Assembly (NCBI GenBank): GCA_028023455.1 | Contig: JAQFVV010006547.1 | Coordinates: 62,001 to 126,000 of the forward strand | Source of the DNA: Epiperipatus broadwayi | Lineage: Eukaryota; Onychophora; Udeonychophora; Euonychophora; Peripatidae | DNA: 64,000 nt | Direction of reading: 5' to 3' | Shown here: positions 25,300 through 36,233 of the stretch, in pieces | How positions within the stretch are numbered: the stretch's first letter is position 1 | Layout: each line of letters opens with the position of its first letter | Program-made: the position numbers and the translations under genes | Notes under the pieces: model-generated | The model's database searches: none | What the model was told of the DNA's origin: nothing | What the model saw: the letters and a program-made list of their open reading frames with translations, nothing else

Positions 25300-26520
25300 T
25301 ATTCCTAATAATTTCCTATAATGGGTTTATATTTGTTTTTTATTTTTTTAAATGTAACAGGCATTTTTTTAAATATATATATATATTCTTTATTATTTTC
25401 CATTGTTATTATTGATCCACTATAGAATAAAGGTCTCTCCAAGATTAATCCTCTCTTCCAATTGATAGCTTTCCATCTCCATATCATACCATTTAACTTC
25501 ATTATTTTATCCATTCCTTTGACATGTGGCCTATTTCTTCATCTTTTACAATCTCTTGTAATTCAATTTAAAACTTCAATTACTCATATATTATTAACTC
25601 TTCTATTTTCAGCCCTATTCCATTTGTCTCATAATTCTTTCAATAATATTAATGATTTCTGTTTGTCCTCTCACCCATATATTTCCTTTTTGGCTCTTAT
25701 TATTCCTAGTAGATATCTCCCCATATTTCAGTGAGCAGCCTCAAGTCTCTGTATTACTCTTCTGCTAAGTGTCCAACTTCATTTTAAAACACATGGTCAT
25801 ATTTTGTTTTTTTTTTACATTATTTTTTAAAGTTTAATTTTTTTTATTAATTTTATCCATTATGTTTCTGTATTAATAATCTATCAAGGTATTTGTAGTA
25901 GGTAAGCATTATTTTCTAATTTATGATTATCAACATTTATTATCTTCTGAGAAAATCCATTGAACATTATTTTAGTCTTTTTAATATTTATCTTTACTTC
26001 TACTTTCTTATCTTCTTCTAATAAGCCTTATATTATTTTCTGATGTTCTGATGCCATTATTTGCAAAAATGACCACTTTATCTGAAAACTCTTTATGACT
26101 ATAATACCCCACTTTTACTTTTTTTAGTTTTCCATTTTAATCCACAAAATATTTGTAAAATGCTATAATTTTTTTTTAAAGATATGGAATCATTTTGTGG
26201 TGTGTTACTCTTCTCAATGTTAATCTTTTTAGTATCATCATGTATTCTAATTAATGCTATTGCATTTTGATAAATATTTTACATCTTAGTGATCCAAAGC
26301 TTTACTCAGCATGGAAATATTTATAGAATCGTTTGTTTTTTTGTAATCTATAAACGCAAAGCATAATGGGAATTCATATTCATTTGACAAATCATATTTA
26401 TTTGTTCTTCCTGTAATTTTTTTTAATACTTGAAGTCACTGTAGATCATATGCATTTATCCTGCCTTCAAGAAAACTCAATTCATATTTCAATTAAGAAT
26501 TAATGAGCATCTTGGGGTTT
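25300..26520 (-). pseudogene. RTE-type LINE, reverse transcriptase 3' half
   Basis: Minus-strand frames carry the back half of an RTE reverse transcriptase in correct order. From high to low coordinates these are: FAFIDYKK (about 26,345-26,370), the family's FVDYEKAFDS block; a degraded palm segment; KINIKKTKIMFNGF (about 25,960-26,000), the KTKVMFN block; VDNHKLE (about 25,915-25,935); RRVIQRLEAA (25,740-25,770); a YLLGIIRAKK block (25,690-25,720); GQTEIINIIERIMRQ (25,620-25,665), matching the RE-QT-V-DIIE-I segment; and KRMDKIMKLNGM (25,480-25,520), the RW-DEI-K block. The Asp-Asp catalytic motif is decayed and frames change repeatedly. The endonuclease domain is absent, which fits 5' truncation, the normal fate of LINE copies. 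The copy at 34.6-38.6 kb is the same family. Confidence 0.88.
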
Positions 26521-26529
26521 TTCAATTTT

Positions 26530-28570
26530 AAACTCACCATACTGGCTGATGCATATTGTTGAATAGCCAATCCATGTTTGTCATATGAATAATCACATAA
26601 TAACAACAGCTTTAATGGCAATTTATCCAATATATTTGTGTACAAGTAAAATATATTTTAAGCTTATATACAGAAAGCTGTTAAAGTAATGGTGTCCAAA
26701 TAACATAAGTAATGTATACCTTTGTAATGTTATGTTAAGACTTGTGAACAGAGATTTTTTTTTGTTCTCACTTTTAAAAGTATACTCTATAAGTGTTATA
26801 GACTATAGTACTGTTTGAAATATTTATCTTTAATTTAAATTTTTTTTCATACAACCGTATGAAGAAGATAGCACATACAATGAAGAAATAAATGAACACA
26901 AAAGTGTGCAAATGGGACAATATTAATGGTTTGAATTTAATATTAGTTATTAAATTATATTATATTAAACATTCAAACATGAACTTACATAATAAACAAA
27001 GTTGTTTATGATTTATTGAGCATTTAGTAAAATTACTTTTTTTTTTAGTATTTAAGTTCATCATTTTACAATTAAAATTAATAGAACTTTATTTGAAGTG
27101 GATAAATTAAAATAATATTATTAAATTAATTAATTAATTGTCTATTGTTTTTTGACGTGGATTCTGATACTAATTTGAATTTTTATTACATTTAGAGAAA
27201 TAATAGTATTGTATACATGACTATTTGTCAAAATTATATATATATATTTTTGTAATGGTATCTGCGATATTTTTTTAAATTTATTTTTTAAAATTGTATT
27301 ATATTTTTAAGGAAAAGTTATTGCTGCCTGTTTTTATGGGAAAAATACTTTTATTTTTATTTAAACATCTTTTCTTTACCTAGAGACTGCAATAGAATGT
27401 ATTTTTGTGTAAGGGGGGGGGTAATTAATGATTCAAAACAGGTGAAAAAGATTTCAAAATGCCTTTCATTTTATAAACTACGTTTTCCTGGACTTGCTAT
27501 TAAAAGCATTTTGATAGTCTCATTGTTTTTTTGATAACTTAGTCTCATTCTTTACATTATATACTACACGTAGGTACACACACATGTGCACTTTGTTGTT
27601 CAACTCTGATTAATGTGGGCTCCATTGATGTTATATGATCAGCAGCTACTCCAAAAGAAAAAAAAAGATAATAAAATGAAAGAATAAATATTATTGCTGG
27701 AAGTATTTTTTATTTTTTCAATTTTCTTTTGGCATTTTATAGAGTGCCTAGGAAATGTGTGAAAATCTAAATGTTTCATACTTGGATGCCCCACTTTTGG
27801 CATAGTATAATATGCCTAAGGCTTGTACACAATGCCATTTCTCACACTTTGCTGGTAACATGTATAAAAAATAGGAATATATAGATCTTATAAAAATTTA
27901 CAAGCATATTTTCAGTATTATAAGTGTGTTCTTGTCAAATATAACATTTATGGTATTGTGATTAAAGTTATATTTGTAGTAATCAAAAAGCATGCTTGTG
28001 AATTTTATAAAAGTTATATCTATAGTACAATTAATATCTTATTTTGCATATGCTAATAATATTTATGATATAATAATCTTTAAATTTCTATACTATAATA
28101 ATCCTCTACTAGTCACGTCTATTAGAGTTAATAAAACCCTCCCATATCAATATAATCTACTAATCAAATGAAAAATGAATCCATCTTCATTTGGTTTCCA
28201 AGATCTTACTTGGGTAGTCAATCAGTCATGATGAAACATTACTTTTAGGAGTGATCTTGGTGAAATTTCAATGCAATCTGAACACACAATGCAGTTATCA
28301 ATTTTATTAATTTTAACAATATCACAATAAACAACATTATTAAATACGTAGCACTGAGAATAAATAATATTTATGAAGTAATAATCTTCAAATGTGTGTG
28401 CTATGAGTCCTTTACAAATTAATTATATTAGGGAAATTTGAATATTCTTGGGAATAAACACTCCCCCCCCTGATGTATTCTAATCTCTAAGATCATAAAT
28501 AACTGAAACATAGGCTTATTTATACCTGTGTCTATATATATATGTAATGTGCTCATACCCTAGTAAGATC
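26530..28570. other. AT-rich intergenic DNA with poly-G run
   Basis: No gene or element is identified. A G9 run lies at 27413-27421 and a C8 run at 28463-28470. A TTAA-rich palindromic stretch lies around 27,121-27,140. Confidence 0.55.
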
Positions 28571-28996
28571 ATAAATGTAATATAGGGAGTATAACAATAG
28601 CTAAAACAAGCTCTTAATTGATAAGTGTGATAAGAGAAAAATATTTAAAATCTCTATCTAGAATATTCCCATCCCCAGACCAATTGTTTTCGAGCTTTTG
28701 GCTCACCTTAGTGAGGAGCTAGAATATTCAGGTACTAGATATAAAATACCAAGTCAAAATCCAGCACTTATTTATTATATAACATTTAAGTAGAAACTGA
28801 AATTTTTGGACATCAAAATGTCTTTAACTCCAGCTATCTAACTTAAATAACTATAACATGACATTGGTTTTATGAGCTTGTATTTATTAATATGTAATGT
28901 AAGGAGGTACCAATAGCTCAAACAAACTCTTAATTGATAAATTCAGCAAGAGAAAAATATTTAAAATCTCTATCTAGAACATTCCCACCCCCAGAC
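28571..28996. repeat. Pair of direct repeats, about 110 bp, 315 bp apart
   Basis: Copy 1 (28571-28680) and copy 2 (28886-28996) share ATGTAATRTARGGAG, CAATAGCT, CTCTTAATTGATAA, then AGAGAAAAATATTTAAAATC and CTCTATCTAGAA, and both end at CCCCAGAC. They differ by scattered substitutions. They may be two copies of one small repeat or the ends of a short direct-repeat-bounded insertion covering the intervening 205 bases. I see no TG...CA ends or primer-binding site, so an LTR call is not supported. Confidence 0.65.
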
Positions 28997-30870
28997 ATAT
29001 TTCATCAATCACTGATGTTTTGCAGGATGAATTATCTAAGCTGTAGTAGCCAATATATATTAGAAGGAATTTGAACTCAGATTTTCAATCTCCCTACAGC
29101 TATCCACTCCATCTTATACAACTGATGCACATGACCACATACATGTAAAAGGATAAATGATTTCTAATATATGTATTTTGTGCTGAACCAGCACTCATTA
29201 GTTAATTCAGATCTCATCTCCCATACACATATATAATTGCTTCTAATTACATTGAGTTCAGTATAGACAATATATGTTTATTCAAAAGCCCATTAATATT
29301 AAAATAACTTAATAAACATAACATGGATTTTTTTTTAAAATGATATATATGAATATATTTAACGTGGATATCAGTTAAGAAAGTTTTTCAATCATTGTTG
29401 ATATAAACTAACTATTGATTAAAAGTAAAATTAATGTATTATTTTCTCTGTCTCTTTTTTGTACTTATAAATAAACGTTTTGAGATGTTGTATTTCTACA
29501 AAGTCTATTGTAGGTAGTGACTTCTCAAGAGTTGAATAATTATGAAATAATAGTAAACTATGGATTTTTTTGGATAACTGATTTATATATAACCCAATTT
29601 AGCCATATAGTGTTTAAATAATTAGATATTTTTCACAGAATAGTAAATTAAGTTTTAGGCATTTTTGGTTATCAGATGGAAGGTAATGGGCTAACTCTGA
29701 AGAGAATAAATATAAGTGAAATATGCCACAGCCTCCACTGCTGGTGAAAAGGACATCTTCATCATAGGTATTAAGCCCATGTTTATCTTTATTTTGTCTT
29801 ATCTTTTTTTTTTTGTCTTCTCTAATATAAATGAATATATACTATTAACTAGAATTATACAAAAAAAAAAAAGGACTTCCATCATTGATGGATTTAATAT
29901 TTCATTGTTTATATTTTTATCCAATTACTTAGTGTTTAAGTATATATATTGAATTTAAACACATCCTATAAAATTATGCTCTTGCACTTTGAAGAGAATT
30001 TTTTTAAAAATATATTAATCATTTTGAAATTCTTTTTAAATAGATAAGTTGAGTAATTACTTTTTTGGCCTTTTTTAAAAATGCGTTTATTTTGAGTTTT
30101 TTTTTTAATAATAATAATAATAATAATAATTGATTTTTAAAAATAATCACAACAAAAGAAAGATGAAAATTTGGCTAGTTAGCATTTCTTTCTGTAAAAA
30201 AAAAAAAAAGATGTGTTTTGGCAATTAAATTATGATAAAAATGTAAAAAAAAAGTATAAAAAGCTTTATGTAATTAATGTGTATATGTATGTACTCTCTT
30301 ATGAACAATTATAATTAAGCAATTGTTATTCATAGATTGCTAATGCCATCTTAAATTATTATTCTGTCACCTTAAGAAAACCTATTTGTTGATTTAAGTA
30401 TTTGAATACTGTATTAAATTAATAGATAATTATAGGTGCCCTTTTTTTAAAGTTGTTTCCACAGTTTATACTTTGAACAGAAGCTTCTGACAAGAAGACA
30501 CTTAATCTTAGAATTGACATTATACTGTAAAGGTTAATGTAACAACTGTTATAAACTTGTTTAGAACAATTGTCTTTGTTAGTACTACTGTTGAACTATG
30601 TTAATGATTATTTAGAAGTGAAGAATTTGAGAAAATCTATAGAACTATGAATATTATCTATGAAAGAATTTGTTAGTACTTGACCCTCTGTATATGGAAT
30701 ATTTTCTTATTTTATGTTTGTAATATTCAGTTGTTAGACATTCCATACATTATTCACTTTAGCTCAGATTTAGTGTTCTCTACAATGTATTTCATAGAGG
30801 CCAAGAAATCATGATTTAGCTATCTTAATATTTAACTATCATTATTTATATACATGCTCACCTAAATATA
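28997..30870. other. AT-rich intergenic DNA with AAT microsatellite
   Basis: No gene is supported; the frame at 29716-29952 contains low-complexity F/L runs. A TAA-type microsatellite lies at about 30,107-30,130. Around 29,080 the minus strand reads GAGTTCAAATTCC, a possible B-box-like word of a decayed tRNA-derived SINE, too weak to call on its own. Confidence 0.5.
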
Positions 30871-31761
30871 TGAGATGGTACCCAAAAATAGGTGAAATCA
30901 TTCTCTAGAAAGCAAGCACATTGTAGTACATGTTTCTGCTACTAGATGCTTCTTGAAGGGATCCCCTGCACCAGTCTTCCAACTGTCATCATCAAGATAA
31001 ATTATGTTACAGTATAGCAAATATTTTTGTTAAATGCTTCGTGCTTATTTGTCTATTTTGTAATGGCTGAAAAGTTGGAGCAATGTAAAATTCTGTTTTC
31101 TGTTAGGGAAAATGAAAGGGAAAATGATTGTAATGTTTGAATCAGCTTACAAGTAAGCTGCTCTGGAGAAAGCACAAGTTTACCAGTAGTTTAATGAAAT
31201 AAGTATCATGTTTATCACATTCCCAAACAAGCATGATAAATGAAGTCCAATATCAAGATAGTGTTGTTGTTTTTTTGACTGCAAACAGCATTGTTCATTC
31301 AGAATTTATTTGTAATGACTAAGCATTTAAAATCTACAAAAAAAAAAAAAAATAGTATGATGTCATAAAATGAAATGTCAGCTTTACTATGATAATGCAT
31401 CATTGCATAAAGCCTTGAATGTGAAATAATTTGTAATTAAATTCAACATGATTCAGCTTATCCATCAGCCATATTCACTTGATCTTGCTCCTTCACGCAA
31501 TTTTTTTTATTCTCTTGATTGATAAAATGCCTCAATTTTTTTTTTGCAAACTTGGAAGTGATGAAGGAAAAAAATGATGTAGATATTAAAAACCATCACT
31601 TTACAAGAGTTTCTAGACTACTTTGAAAATGAAAAAACATATTTAAATTGGTGCATTGCATTAAATAGGCTGTGCTTTGAAAGGGATTCACTTCATAACA
31701 CCTAAAAATAAATATACAATTTTTTATTATAAAATTCTGTTTTTTTTTAAATCCTCCCTCG
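30871..31761 (+). mobile_element. Internally deleted mariner transposon
   Basis: The limits are set by inverted ends TGAGATGGTACCCAAAAA on the left and, read on the minus strand, CGAGGGAGGATTTAAAAA on the right, each flanked by the TA dinucleotide that Tc1/mariner elements duplicate (30869-30870 and 31762-31763). About 890 bp remain, against about 1.3 kb for full mariners. The missing part falls inside the transposase gene. A poly-A run at 31,339-31,353 lies where part of the middle domain should be. Confidence 0.8.
31063..31750 (+). pseudogene. Fossil mariner transposase
   Basis: The frame opens with MAEKLEQCKILF at 31063, the expected N-terminal helix-turn-helix start, followed by an FESAYK-AALEKAQVYQ-FNE region matching the family's EAYGDxALSKxxVYEWF. 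About 140 residues that should follow, including the first catalytic Asp, are gone. The frame resumes at DSVVVF / SIVHSEFI (31,260-31,310), then YYDNASLHKALNV (31,390-31,425) holding the second Asp, QPYSLDLAPS (31,465-31,495) for the PYSPDLAPSD block, and WCIALNRLCFERD (31,650-31,690) for the C-terminal WxRCIxxxGxYFEGD segment. The third catalytic Asp, after LAPS, reads as R-N here. Stops and frameshifts abound; the copy is dead. Confidence 0.9.
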
Positions 31762-31763
31762 TA

Positions 31764-32160
31764 CATACCAAAACAAAACATCGCATGATCTTTGGTTTAT
31801 ATTTTAAATTTATATTGACAGTAGCAATAAATTGTCAAAATAATTGCATATGTTAATGTTTGTTGAAAATATCAAAGTGTTTGCCTACATTTCTTAATAG
31901 TATTCAGATACGCATACATTCACTTAGCTTATATGACATATACCTATAAAAGTTTAAGAGTTTAGTTATTGAGGATATTTAAAAGCATAATTGAAATAAT
32001 TTTGACAGTTTGATGAGTTTAAAAGTATAACATATACATACTCTGATCTAAGATATTAATATAGTCAAGACAGTTGATATTTTTTATGGTAACAGATTGA
32101 AATTTTTAACATGGAAAAAGTTTAAATAAACTCATTTTAAATTTTTGGAATTTAAAAATT
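31764..32160. other. AT-rich intergenic DNA, nothing recognised
   Basis: No coding or repeat structure is visible between the mariner element and the direct repeat pair that follows. Confidence 0.6.
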
Positions 32161-32164
32161 TCAA

Positions 32165-32605
32165 GTAATACCTTAGATTAGAGTGGAAGATCCTGGTTTC
32201 TATCTTTTATTCATAAAAATTGCCTTGACAACAGATTGAAGATTCCTGGTATTGATACACTAGGGCTATTATCATGTGATTTACATCTGTGAACTATCTA
32301 ATTTCATGCAAAATTAAGCTTATTATCTGAATAATAATTATAAGTTTAATTGAAGTTGAAAGTATTTAAAATGTTTATTTATTGTCTGCTATATTTGCCT
32401 ATTTAATGGGATTTATGTAAACTTCTTTGAATTTATAAATCTCAATATGTTACACTCACAGTGTTGAATATTCTTGTGTATAATAATATCTTAAACCAGA
32501 GTGGAAGGTGAATTTCCACCTTTTTCCTGGCATTAATAAGCTTGGGCTATTATCATGTGATTTACATCTGTAAACTAACTATATTTATGCAAAAGTTGAA
32601 GTTTA
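32165..32605. repeat. Diverged direct repeat pair, about 120 bp
   Basis: GGGCTATTATCATGTGATTT followed by ACATCTGTRAACTA occurs at 32263 and again at 32544. Upstream words AGAGTGGAAG and CCTGG, and downstream ATGCAAAA, also keep their order. The first copy has an extra ATTC/ACAGATTGAAG segment. The 281-bp offset and equal orientation point to an old local duplication or to two copies of a small dispersed repeat. Confidence 0.55.
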
Positions 32606-32609
32606 TTTA

Positions 32610-34570
32610 AGTAATTATATATTTTAGACAAAATAAATTATTTTTTAGAGTGATGTGTAATAATAAATGATGGAAATTGTATGTCTTTTTTTTTTTAATG
32701 CTAAATTCTAAACCATTGTCATAATTATTGTTTTCACTTCAAATTATACTTCAAAGGGAGCCAACTAAATCTTTATAAGACATGTTTTGCTTTGGAAAAC
32801 CTTCAGATAATCATTTATACTAAAATTATGAACTGTTTTTAAATAATGTTTATTAGAAATTTTAAATTTATTATAAAAATAAACTTTTTTAAAAAACTAG
32901 TAAATTATTTTAATGATCCGAGGATAAATTTTTTTTAGACTGTCATAGGGTTTGTAAAATTCCATGTTAAATCTGACTACTTTCATGCATTGAATAGATA
33001 ACTTGTAGAATTAATTAAAAAAAAAGAGAGAGAAAAACTATAATAGTGCATAAGCCATTTACTCAATTTAAATTAATTAAAATGTACATGAATTTTAATA
33101 AAAATTCTGGTACAAATTGATCACTATGATCAGAGTTTATTAAGAGAGACTATAAAAAAATTTTAAAATTCCTGATAATATGCATGAAAAGTTTGAATCA
33201 AATAAGATAATGCTGTTCTGAAAAAGTTGTTGGAGAAAAAGATCATTTAAAACTACTTGGCCTTCTAGAATAAAGAGGAAGACAAGTCTGAACAATTTAA
33301 TGAATGAACACATTTTTAATAATTTAAAAATGAGAAATCTCTAAAAAGCTTTATTGTGATAATACAGGAATATTAGTTATATTTTTTCATTAAGTTGTTT
33401 TTATAAAAAGTGTTTTATATGATTGCCAACATGTATTGTGATAGAAAAGATTTCAGTTAGGGTCACGTGGCATAGCAAGAATATAGAGCAATTCAGTTTT
33501 TTTTTTAAGACACTTGGTAAGTGTAATGAAGATAGTCTTAAATTGTACTTCTGAATTTTTCCTTCAAATAATTGTAAACAATCAACTTTTACCCATGGAA
33601 ATAATCAAATTAATATATATGATATAGATACACCTCCAGTTATTGTCTATGTTTTAAACATATTTGATGCATATATTAAAATGTTTTTTATCACTTATTT
33701 TTGTTTATTTATTGCTTTGAATTATAATTTATAAAAGAGAAACAATCTGTATCTAAATATGCCATTTTAATATTTTCTCCTGGGATTGGCTTTCATCTGA
33801 AAGTAAAGCAAAATAGCAGAGAATATCCAAAATACTTTTTTTTTTTAAAAGCTTAGTAATGTAAAAAGTCTTATAGATTTTGATTTCATTTCTTTTTATT
33901 AGAAAGTTTAGTTATCAGTTCTATCAAACACTCCAAATTTTTTTTTATTTAAACCATTTTATATTTTATAATGCAGATGTATCTCATTATATATATAATT
34001 TAAAGCAATAAACAAATTTATGAAGTGTATATATAATTGTAAAAAAAAATCTACATGTGCATATAGCATATGTAAAAATACATGTGTTAATTATTAATCA
34101 TTTTTAATAAATATCACATAAGAAAAAACTTTAATTAATTGTTTTTATGTATAGTGTTATTCTAATAAGAAATGCAAAACCAATTCCAATGTGTTGCTGC
34201 ATTTAAGGAATTAAAAAATACATGTCCTCTTAATGATATACTGTAATTAAATTAGCTATAAGTAGAGCTGGTGTTTTGCCTAATTTATTGTATGGAAATT
34301 ATATCTTGTTGCTCTATTAGTATAACATAAAAGCATTAGAAAATATTGATTTAGAATGTTCCATGAGATTGAGCATCATCATAAGACATCAAATAAATGT
34401 GCATACAATATGCATGGACATATTTGCATTTAAAGATTGATTTGTGTAGTCATTGTAAATCTATCTCAAACGAAGTTTTTTTTTTTTTTGTATCTTTGTT
34501 AATATTTTTCATCTGGTTCAAATGGGTAATGGCTATACTTGCTTGTGAATGAATATTACTAATGATGATT
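32610..34570. other. AT-rich intergenic DNA, nothing recognised
   Basis: Scanning both strands shows no convincing coding block; the 5' part of the RTE LINE that begins near 34,575 is not detectable here. Short TA stretches and a T12 tract near 34,480 are the only structure. Confidence 0.55.
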
Positions 34571-34726
34571 AATCATAATCAAGAATATTTAACCAAATGC
34601 AACAACAGTGATTAGATTACATTGGTGATACTAAGTAATTCCATATCACTAAAACTTTTAATAGCAGTTTTATGAGAAGTATTTTACAGACCAAAGTTAG
34701 AAGCTGAGGGAATAAAAATAGAGATT

Positions 34727-34734
34727 ATTTAAAT
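34727..34734. repeat. Left target-site duplication of the hAT element
   Basis: ATTTAAAT directly precedes CAGTGGTC. It matches 37820-37827 exactly and belongs to the RTE reading frame. Confidence 0.92.
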
Positions 34735-35270
34735 CAGTGGTCTTCAACCTTTTAACACCTGCGGACCAGTAAAAATAAATCTAAGGTTCCGCGGACCAGA
34801 CCGGCAGAAGTCTATAGATAAATTTTCTTAAAGATAAGCATAATTGTTATAACTGATCAAAACAACAATGTTAAATATATAAGATAAAGTTTTATATATA
34901 TATTGAAGCAGTCGGATCTGAGTTCGATCCTAGCTTCATGACATCTAGCCATAAGCCCACTTCAAACCCTAGTACTAACCTTAAATTTCCGATGCAATGG
35001 GGCTTTATACGTTCAATCCACGCTAATTTCCATAAAGAATAACTTATTTCATAAATGTGTATTCAAATAATTAGTTTCAGATTTAAATTGATCAATTCTA
35101 TTAATAAATTCATGATAGAATTATTCATGAATTTATTTATTATAACTGCATGGATTGTGCGTATATATTTATAAATATTTAAATATATATAATTGTTTAA
35201 AAGTTTCATTGCGTCGGGAATGTTTGATTTTATTTTTAAATAATTTGTTAAAGTTTTATTGATTAAAAGC

Positions 35271-35450
35271 TACATTCTTTCGATAAGCTTTCAGATTTTC
35301 CCTTTCCAAAAACAACAGTTAAAATTTTATTAATTAGAAAAAAAGATAAGGATTTCCTAATTAAAATCATTTTCTGATTTTAAGAATTCATTTTCTAATT
35401 AGAAAATGAATTCAAGTTAATGAGTTTGAAAGCCTTATCGAAGGAATGTA
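35271..35450. repeat. Hairpin inside the hAT interior, 180 bp
   Basis: The left arm TACATTCTTTCGATAAG (35271) pairs with CTTATCGAAGGAATGTA ending at 35450, with the match continuing into CTTTCAGA / GTTTGAAAG. Near the centre right lies a perfect 30-bp palindrome (35384-35413) built of two GAATTCATTTTCTAA halves. This looks like a small inverted-repeat element nested in the hAT copy. Confidence 0.65.
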
Positions 35451-36107
35451 TCTAAAAACAACCAGTAAATCTAAAACATTGATAATAAAAGAAGCGCTAG
35501 CCTGAAGGCATCAGAGGACAGGATATATAGCTCTGAAAAGTTTGGAGGAAAAAAAAAAGCCATCTTTGTTGCAGAAAAGTGTCAGTAACTTCTGTGCTTT
35601 TTAAAATCATAAATTCAAATAGTGCTCCTATCATGGTGAAGGGCTAAACATCAGGAATCTGGCTATGGTTCCTGAAGTCTCCTGAAGGTCTTCAATGAAG
35701 CTGCTGAATCTTTTCCGGACCAATCATGCTGCTAAAATCATGAAAATTCATTAAAATACTGTTCAAGTAATCAACCAAATGCATGCCTACGTTTTCCTCA
35801 CCCGGACGTATAACCTAAGGGAACCAGCCCCGGAAGAAATGGGTAATATATTTCCATAATGAACCTTAAATTTTCTGGCCAGTTTCCGAACTTTACTTTG
35901 CACTCCCCTTAAGAGCTCTTTTCATTCTATAAATGTAATACTCTGTGAAACCCTTTTATTTATGCTATTTTTAAATTTATATAAATTCTCTCAATCTCTA
36001 GTCTTTAAACTTTCTCTTTTCTTACTTGGCGGTTCATTTATTATATTATATATATATATATTTGTGTGCTTTATTAATGTCGTTTATTTTTAATTATATG
36101 CCAATAA

Positions 36108-36233
36108 TCTTTTGACTCGATGAGCTCCTTTGTTCTATTTGCCTCACGCAAATAATATAATATTAATTCTAATAGTAGTTCTCGCCCATTAGAACTAGAT
36201 TTATACAGTTCTATCAATCATCGAGTCGAAAGA
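36108..36233. repeat. Inverted repeat inside the hAT interior, 126 bp
   Basis: TCTTTTGACTCGATGA (36108-36123) is matched on the opposite strand by TCATCGAGTCGAAAGA (36218-36233) at 15 of 16 positions. The spacer contains GTAGTTCTCGCCC and no frame. It may be a second nested miniature element. Confidence 0.6.

Noticed and set aside
25462-25734. 90-codon plus-strand frame with hydrophobic residues
   Set aside because: It is antisense to the RTE reverse transcriptase blocks on the minus strand.
28571-28996. Short LTR retrotransposon
   Set aside because: Direct repeats exist, but TG...CA ends, primer-binding site and target duplication are not visible.
29035-29145. tRNA-derived SINE on the minus strand
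   Set aside because: The B-box-like GAGTTCAAATTCC is good, but the nearest A-box-like word is only about 24 bases away and no second copy supports it.
31596-31781. Minus-strand 61-codon frame
   Set aside because: Antisense to the mariner C-terminal region.
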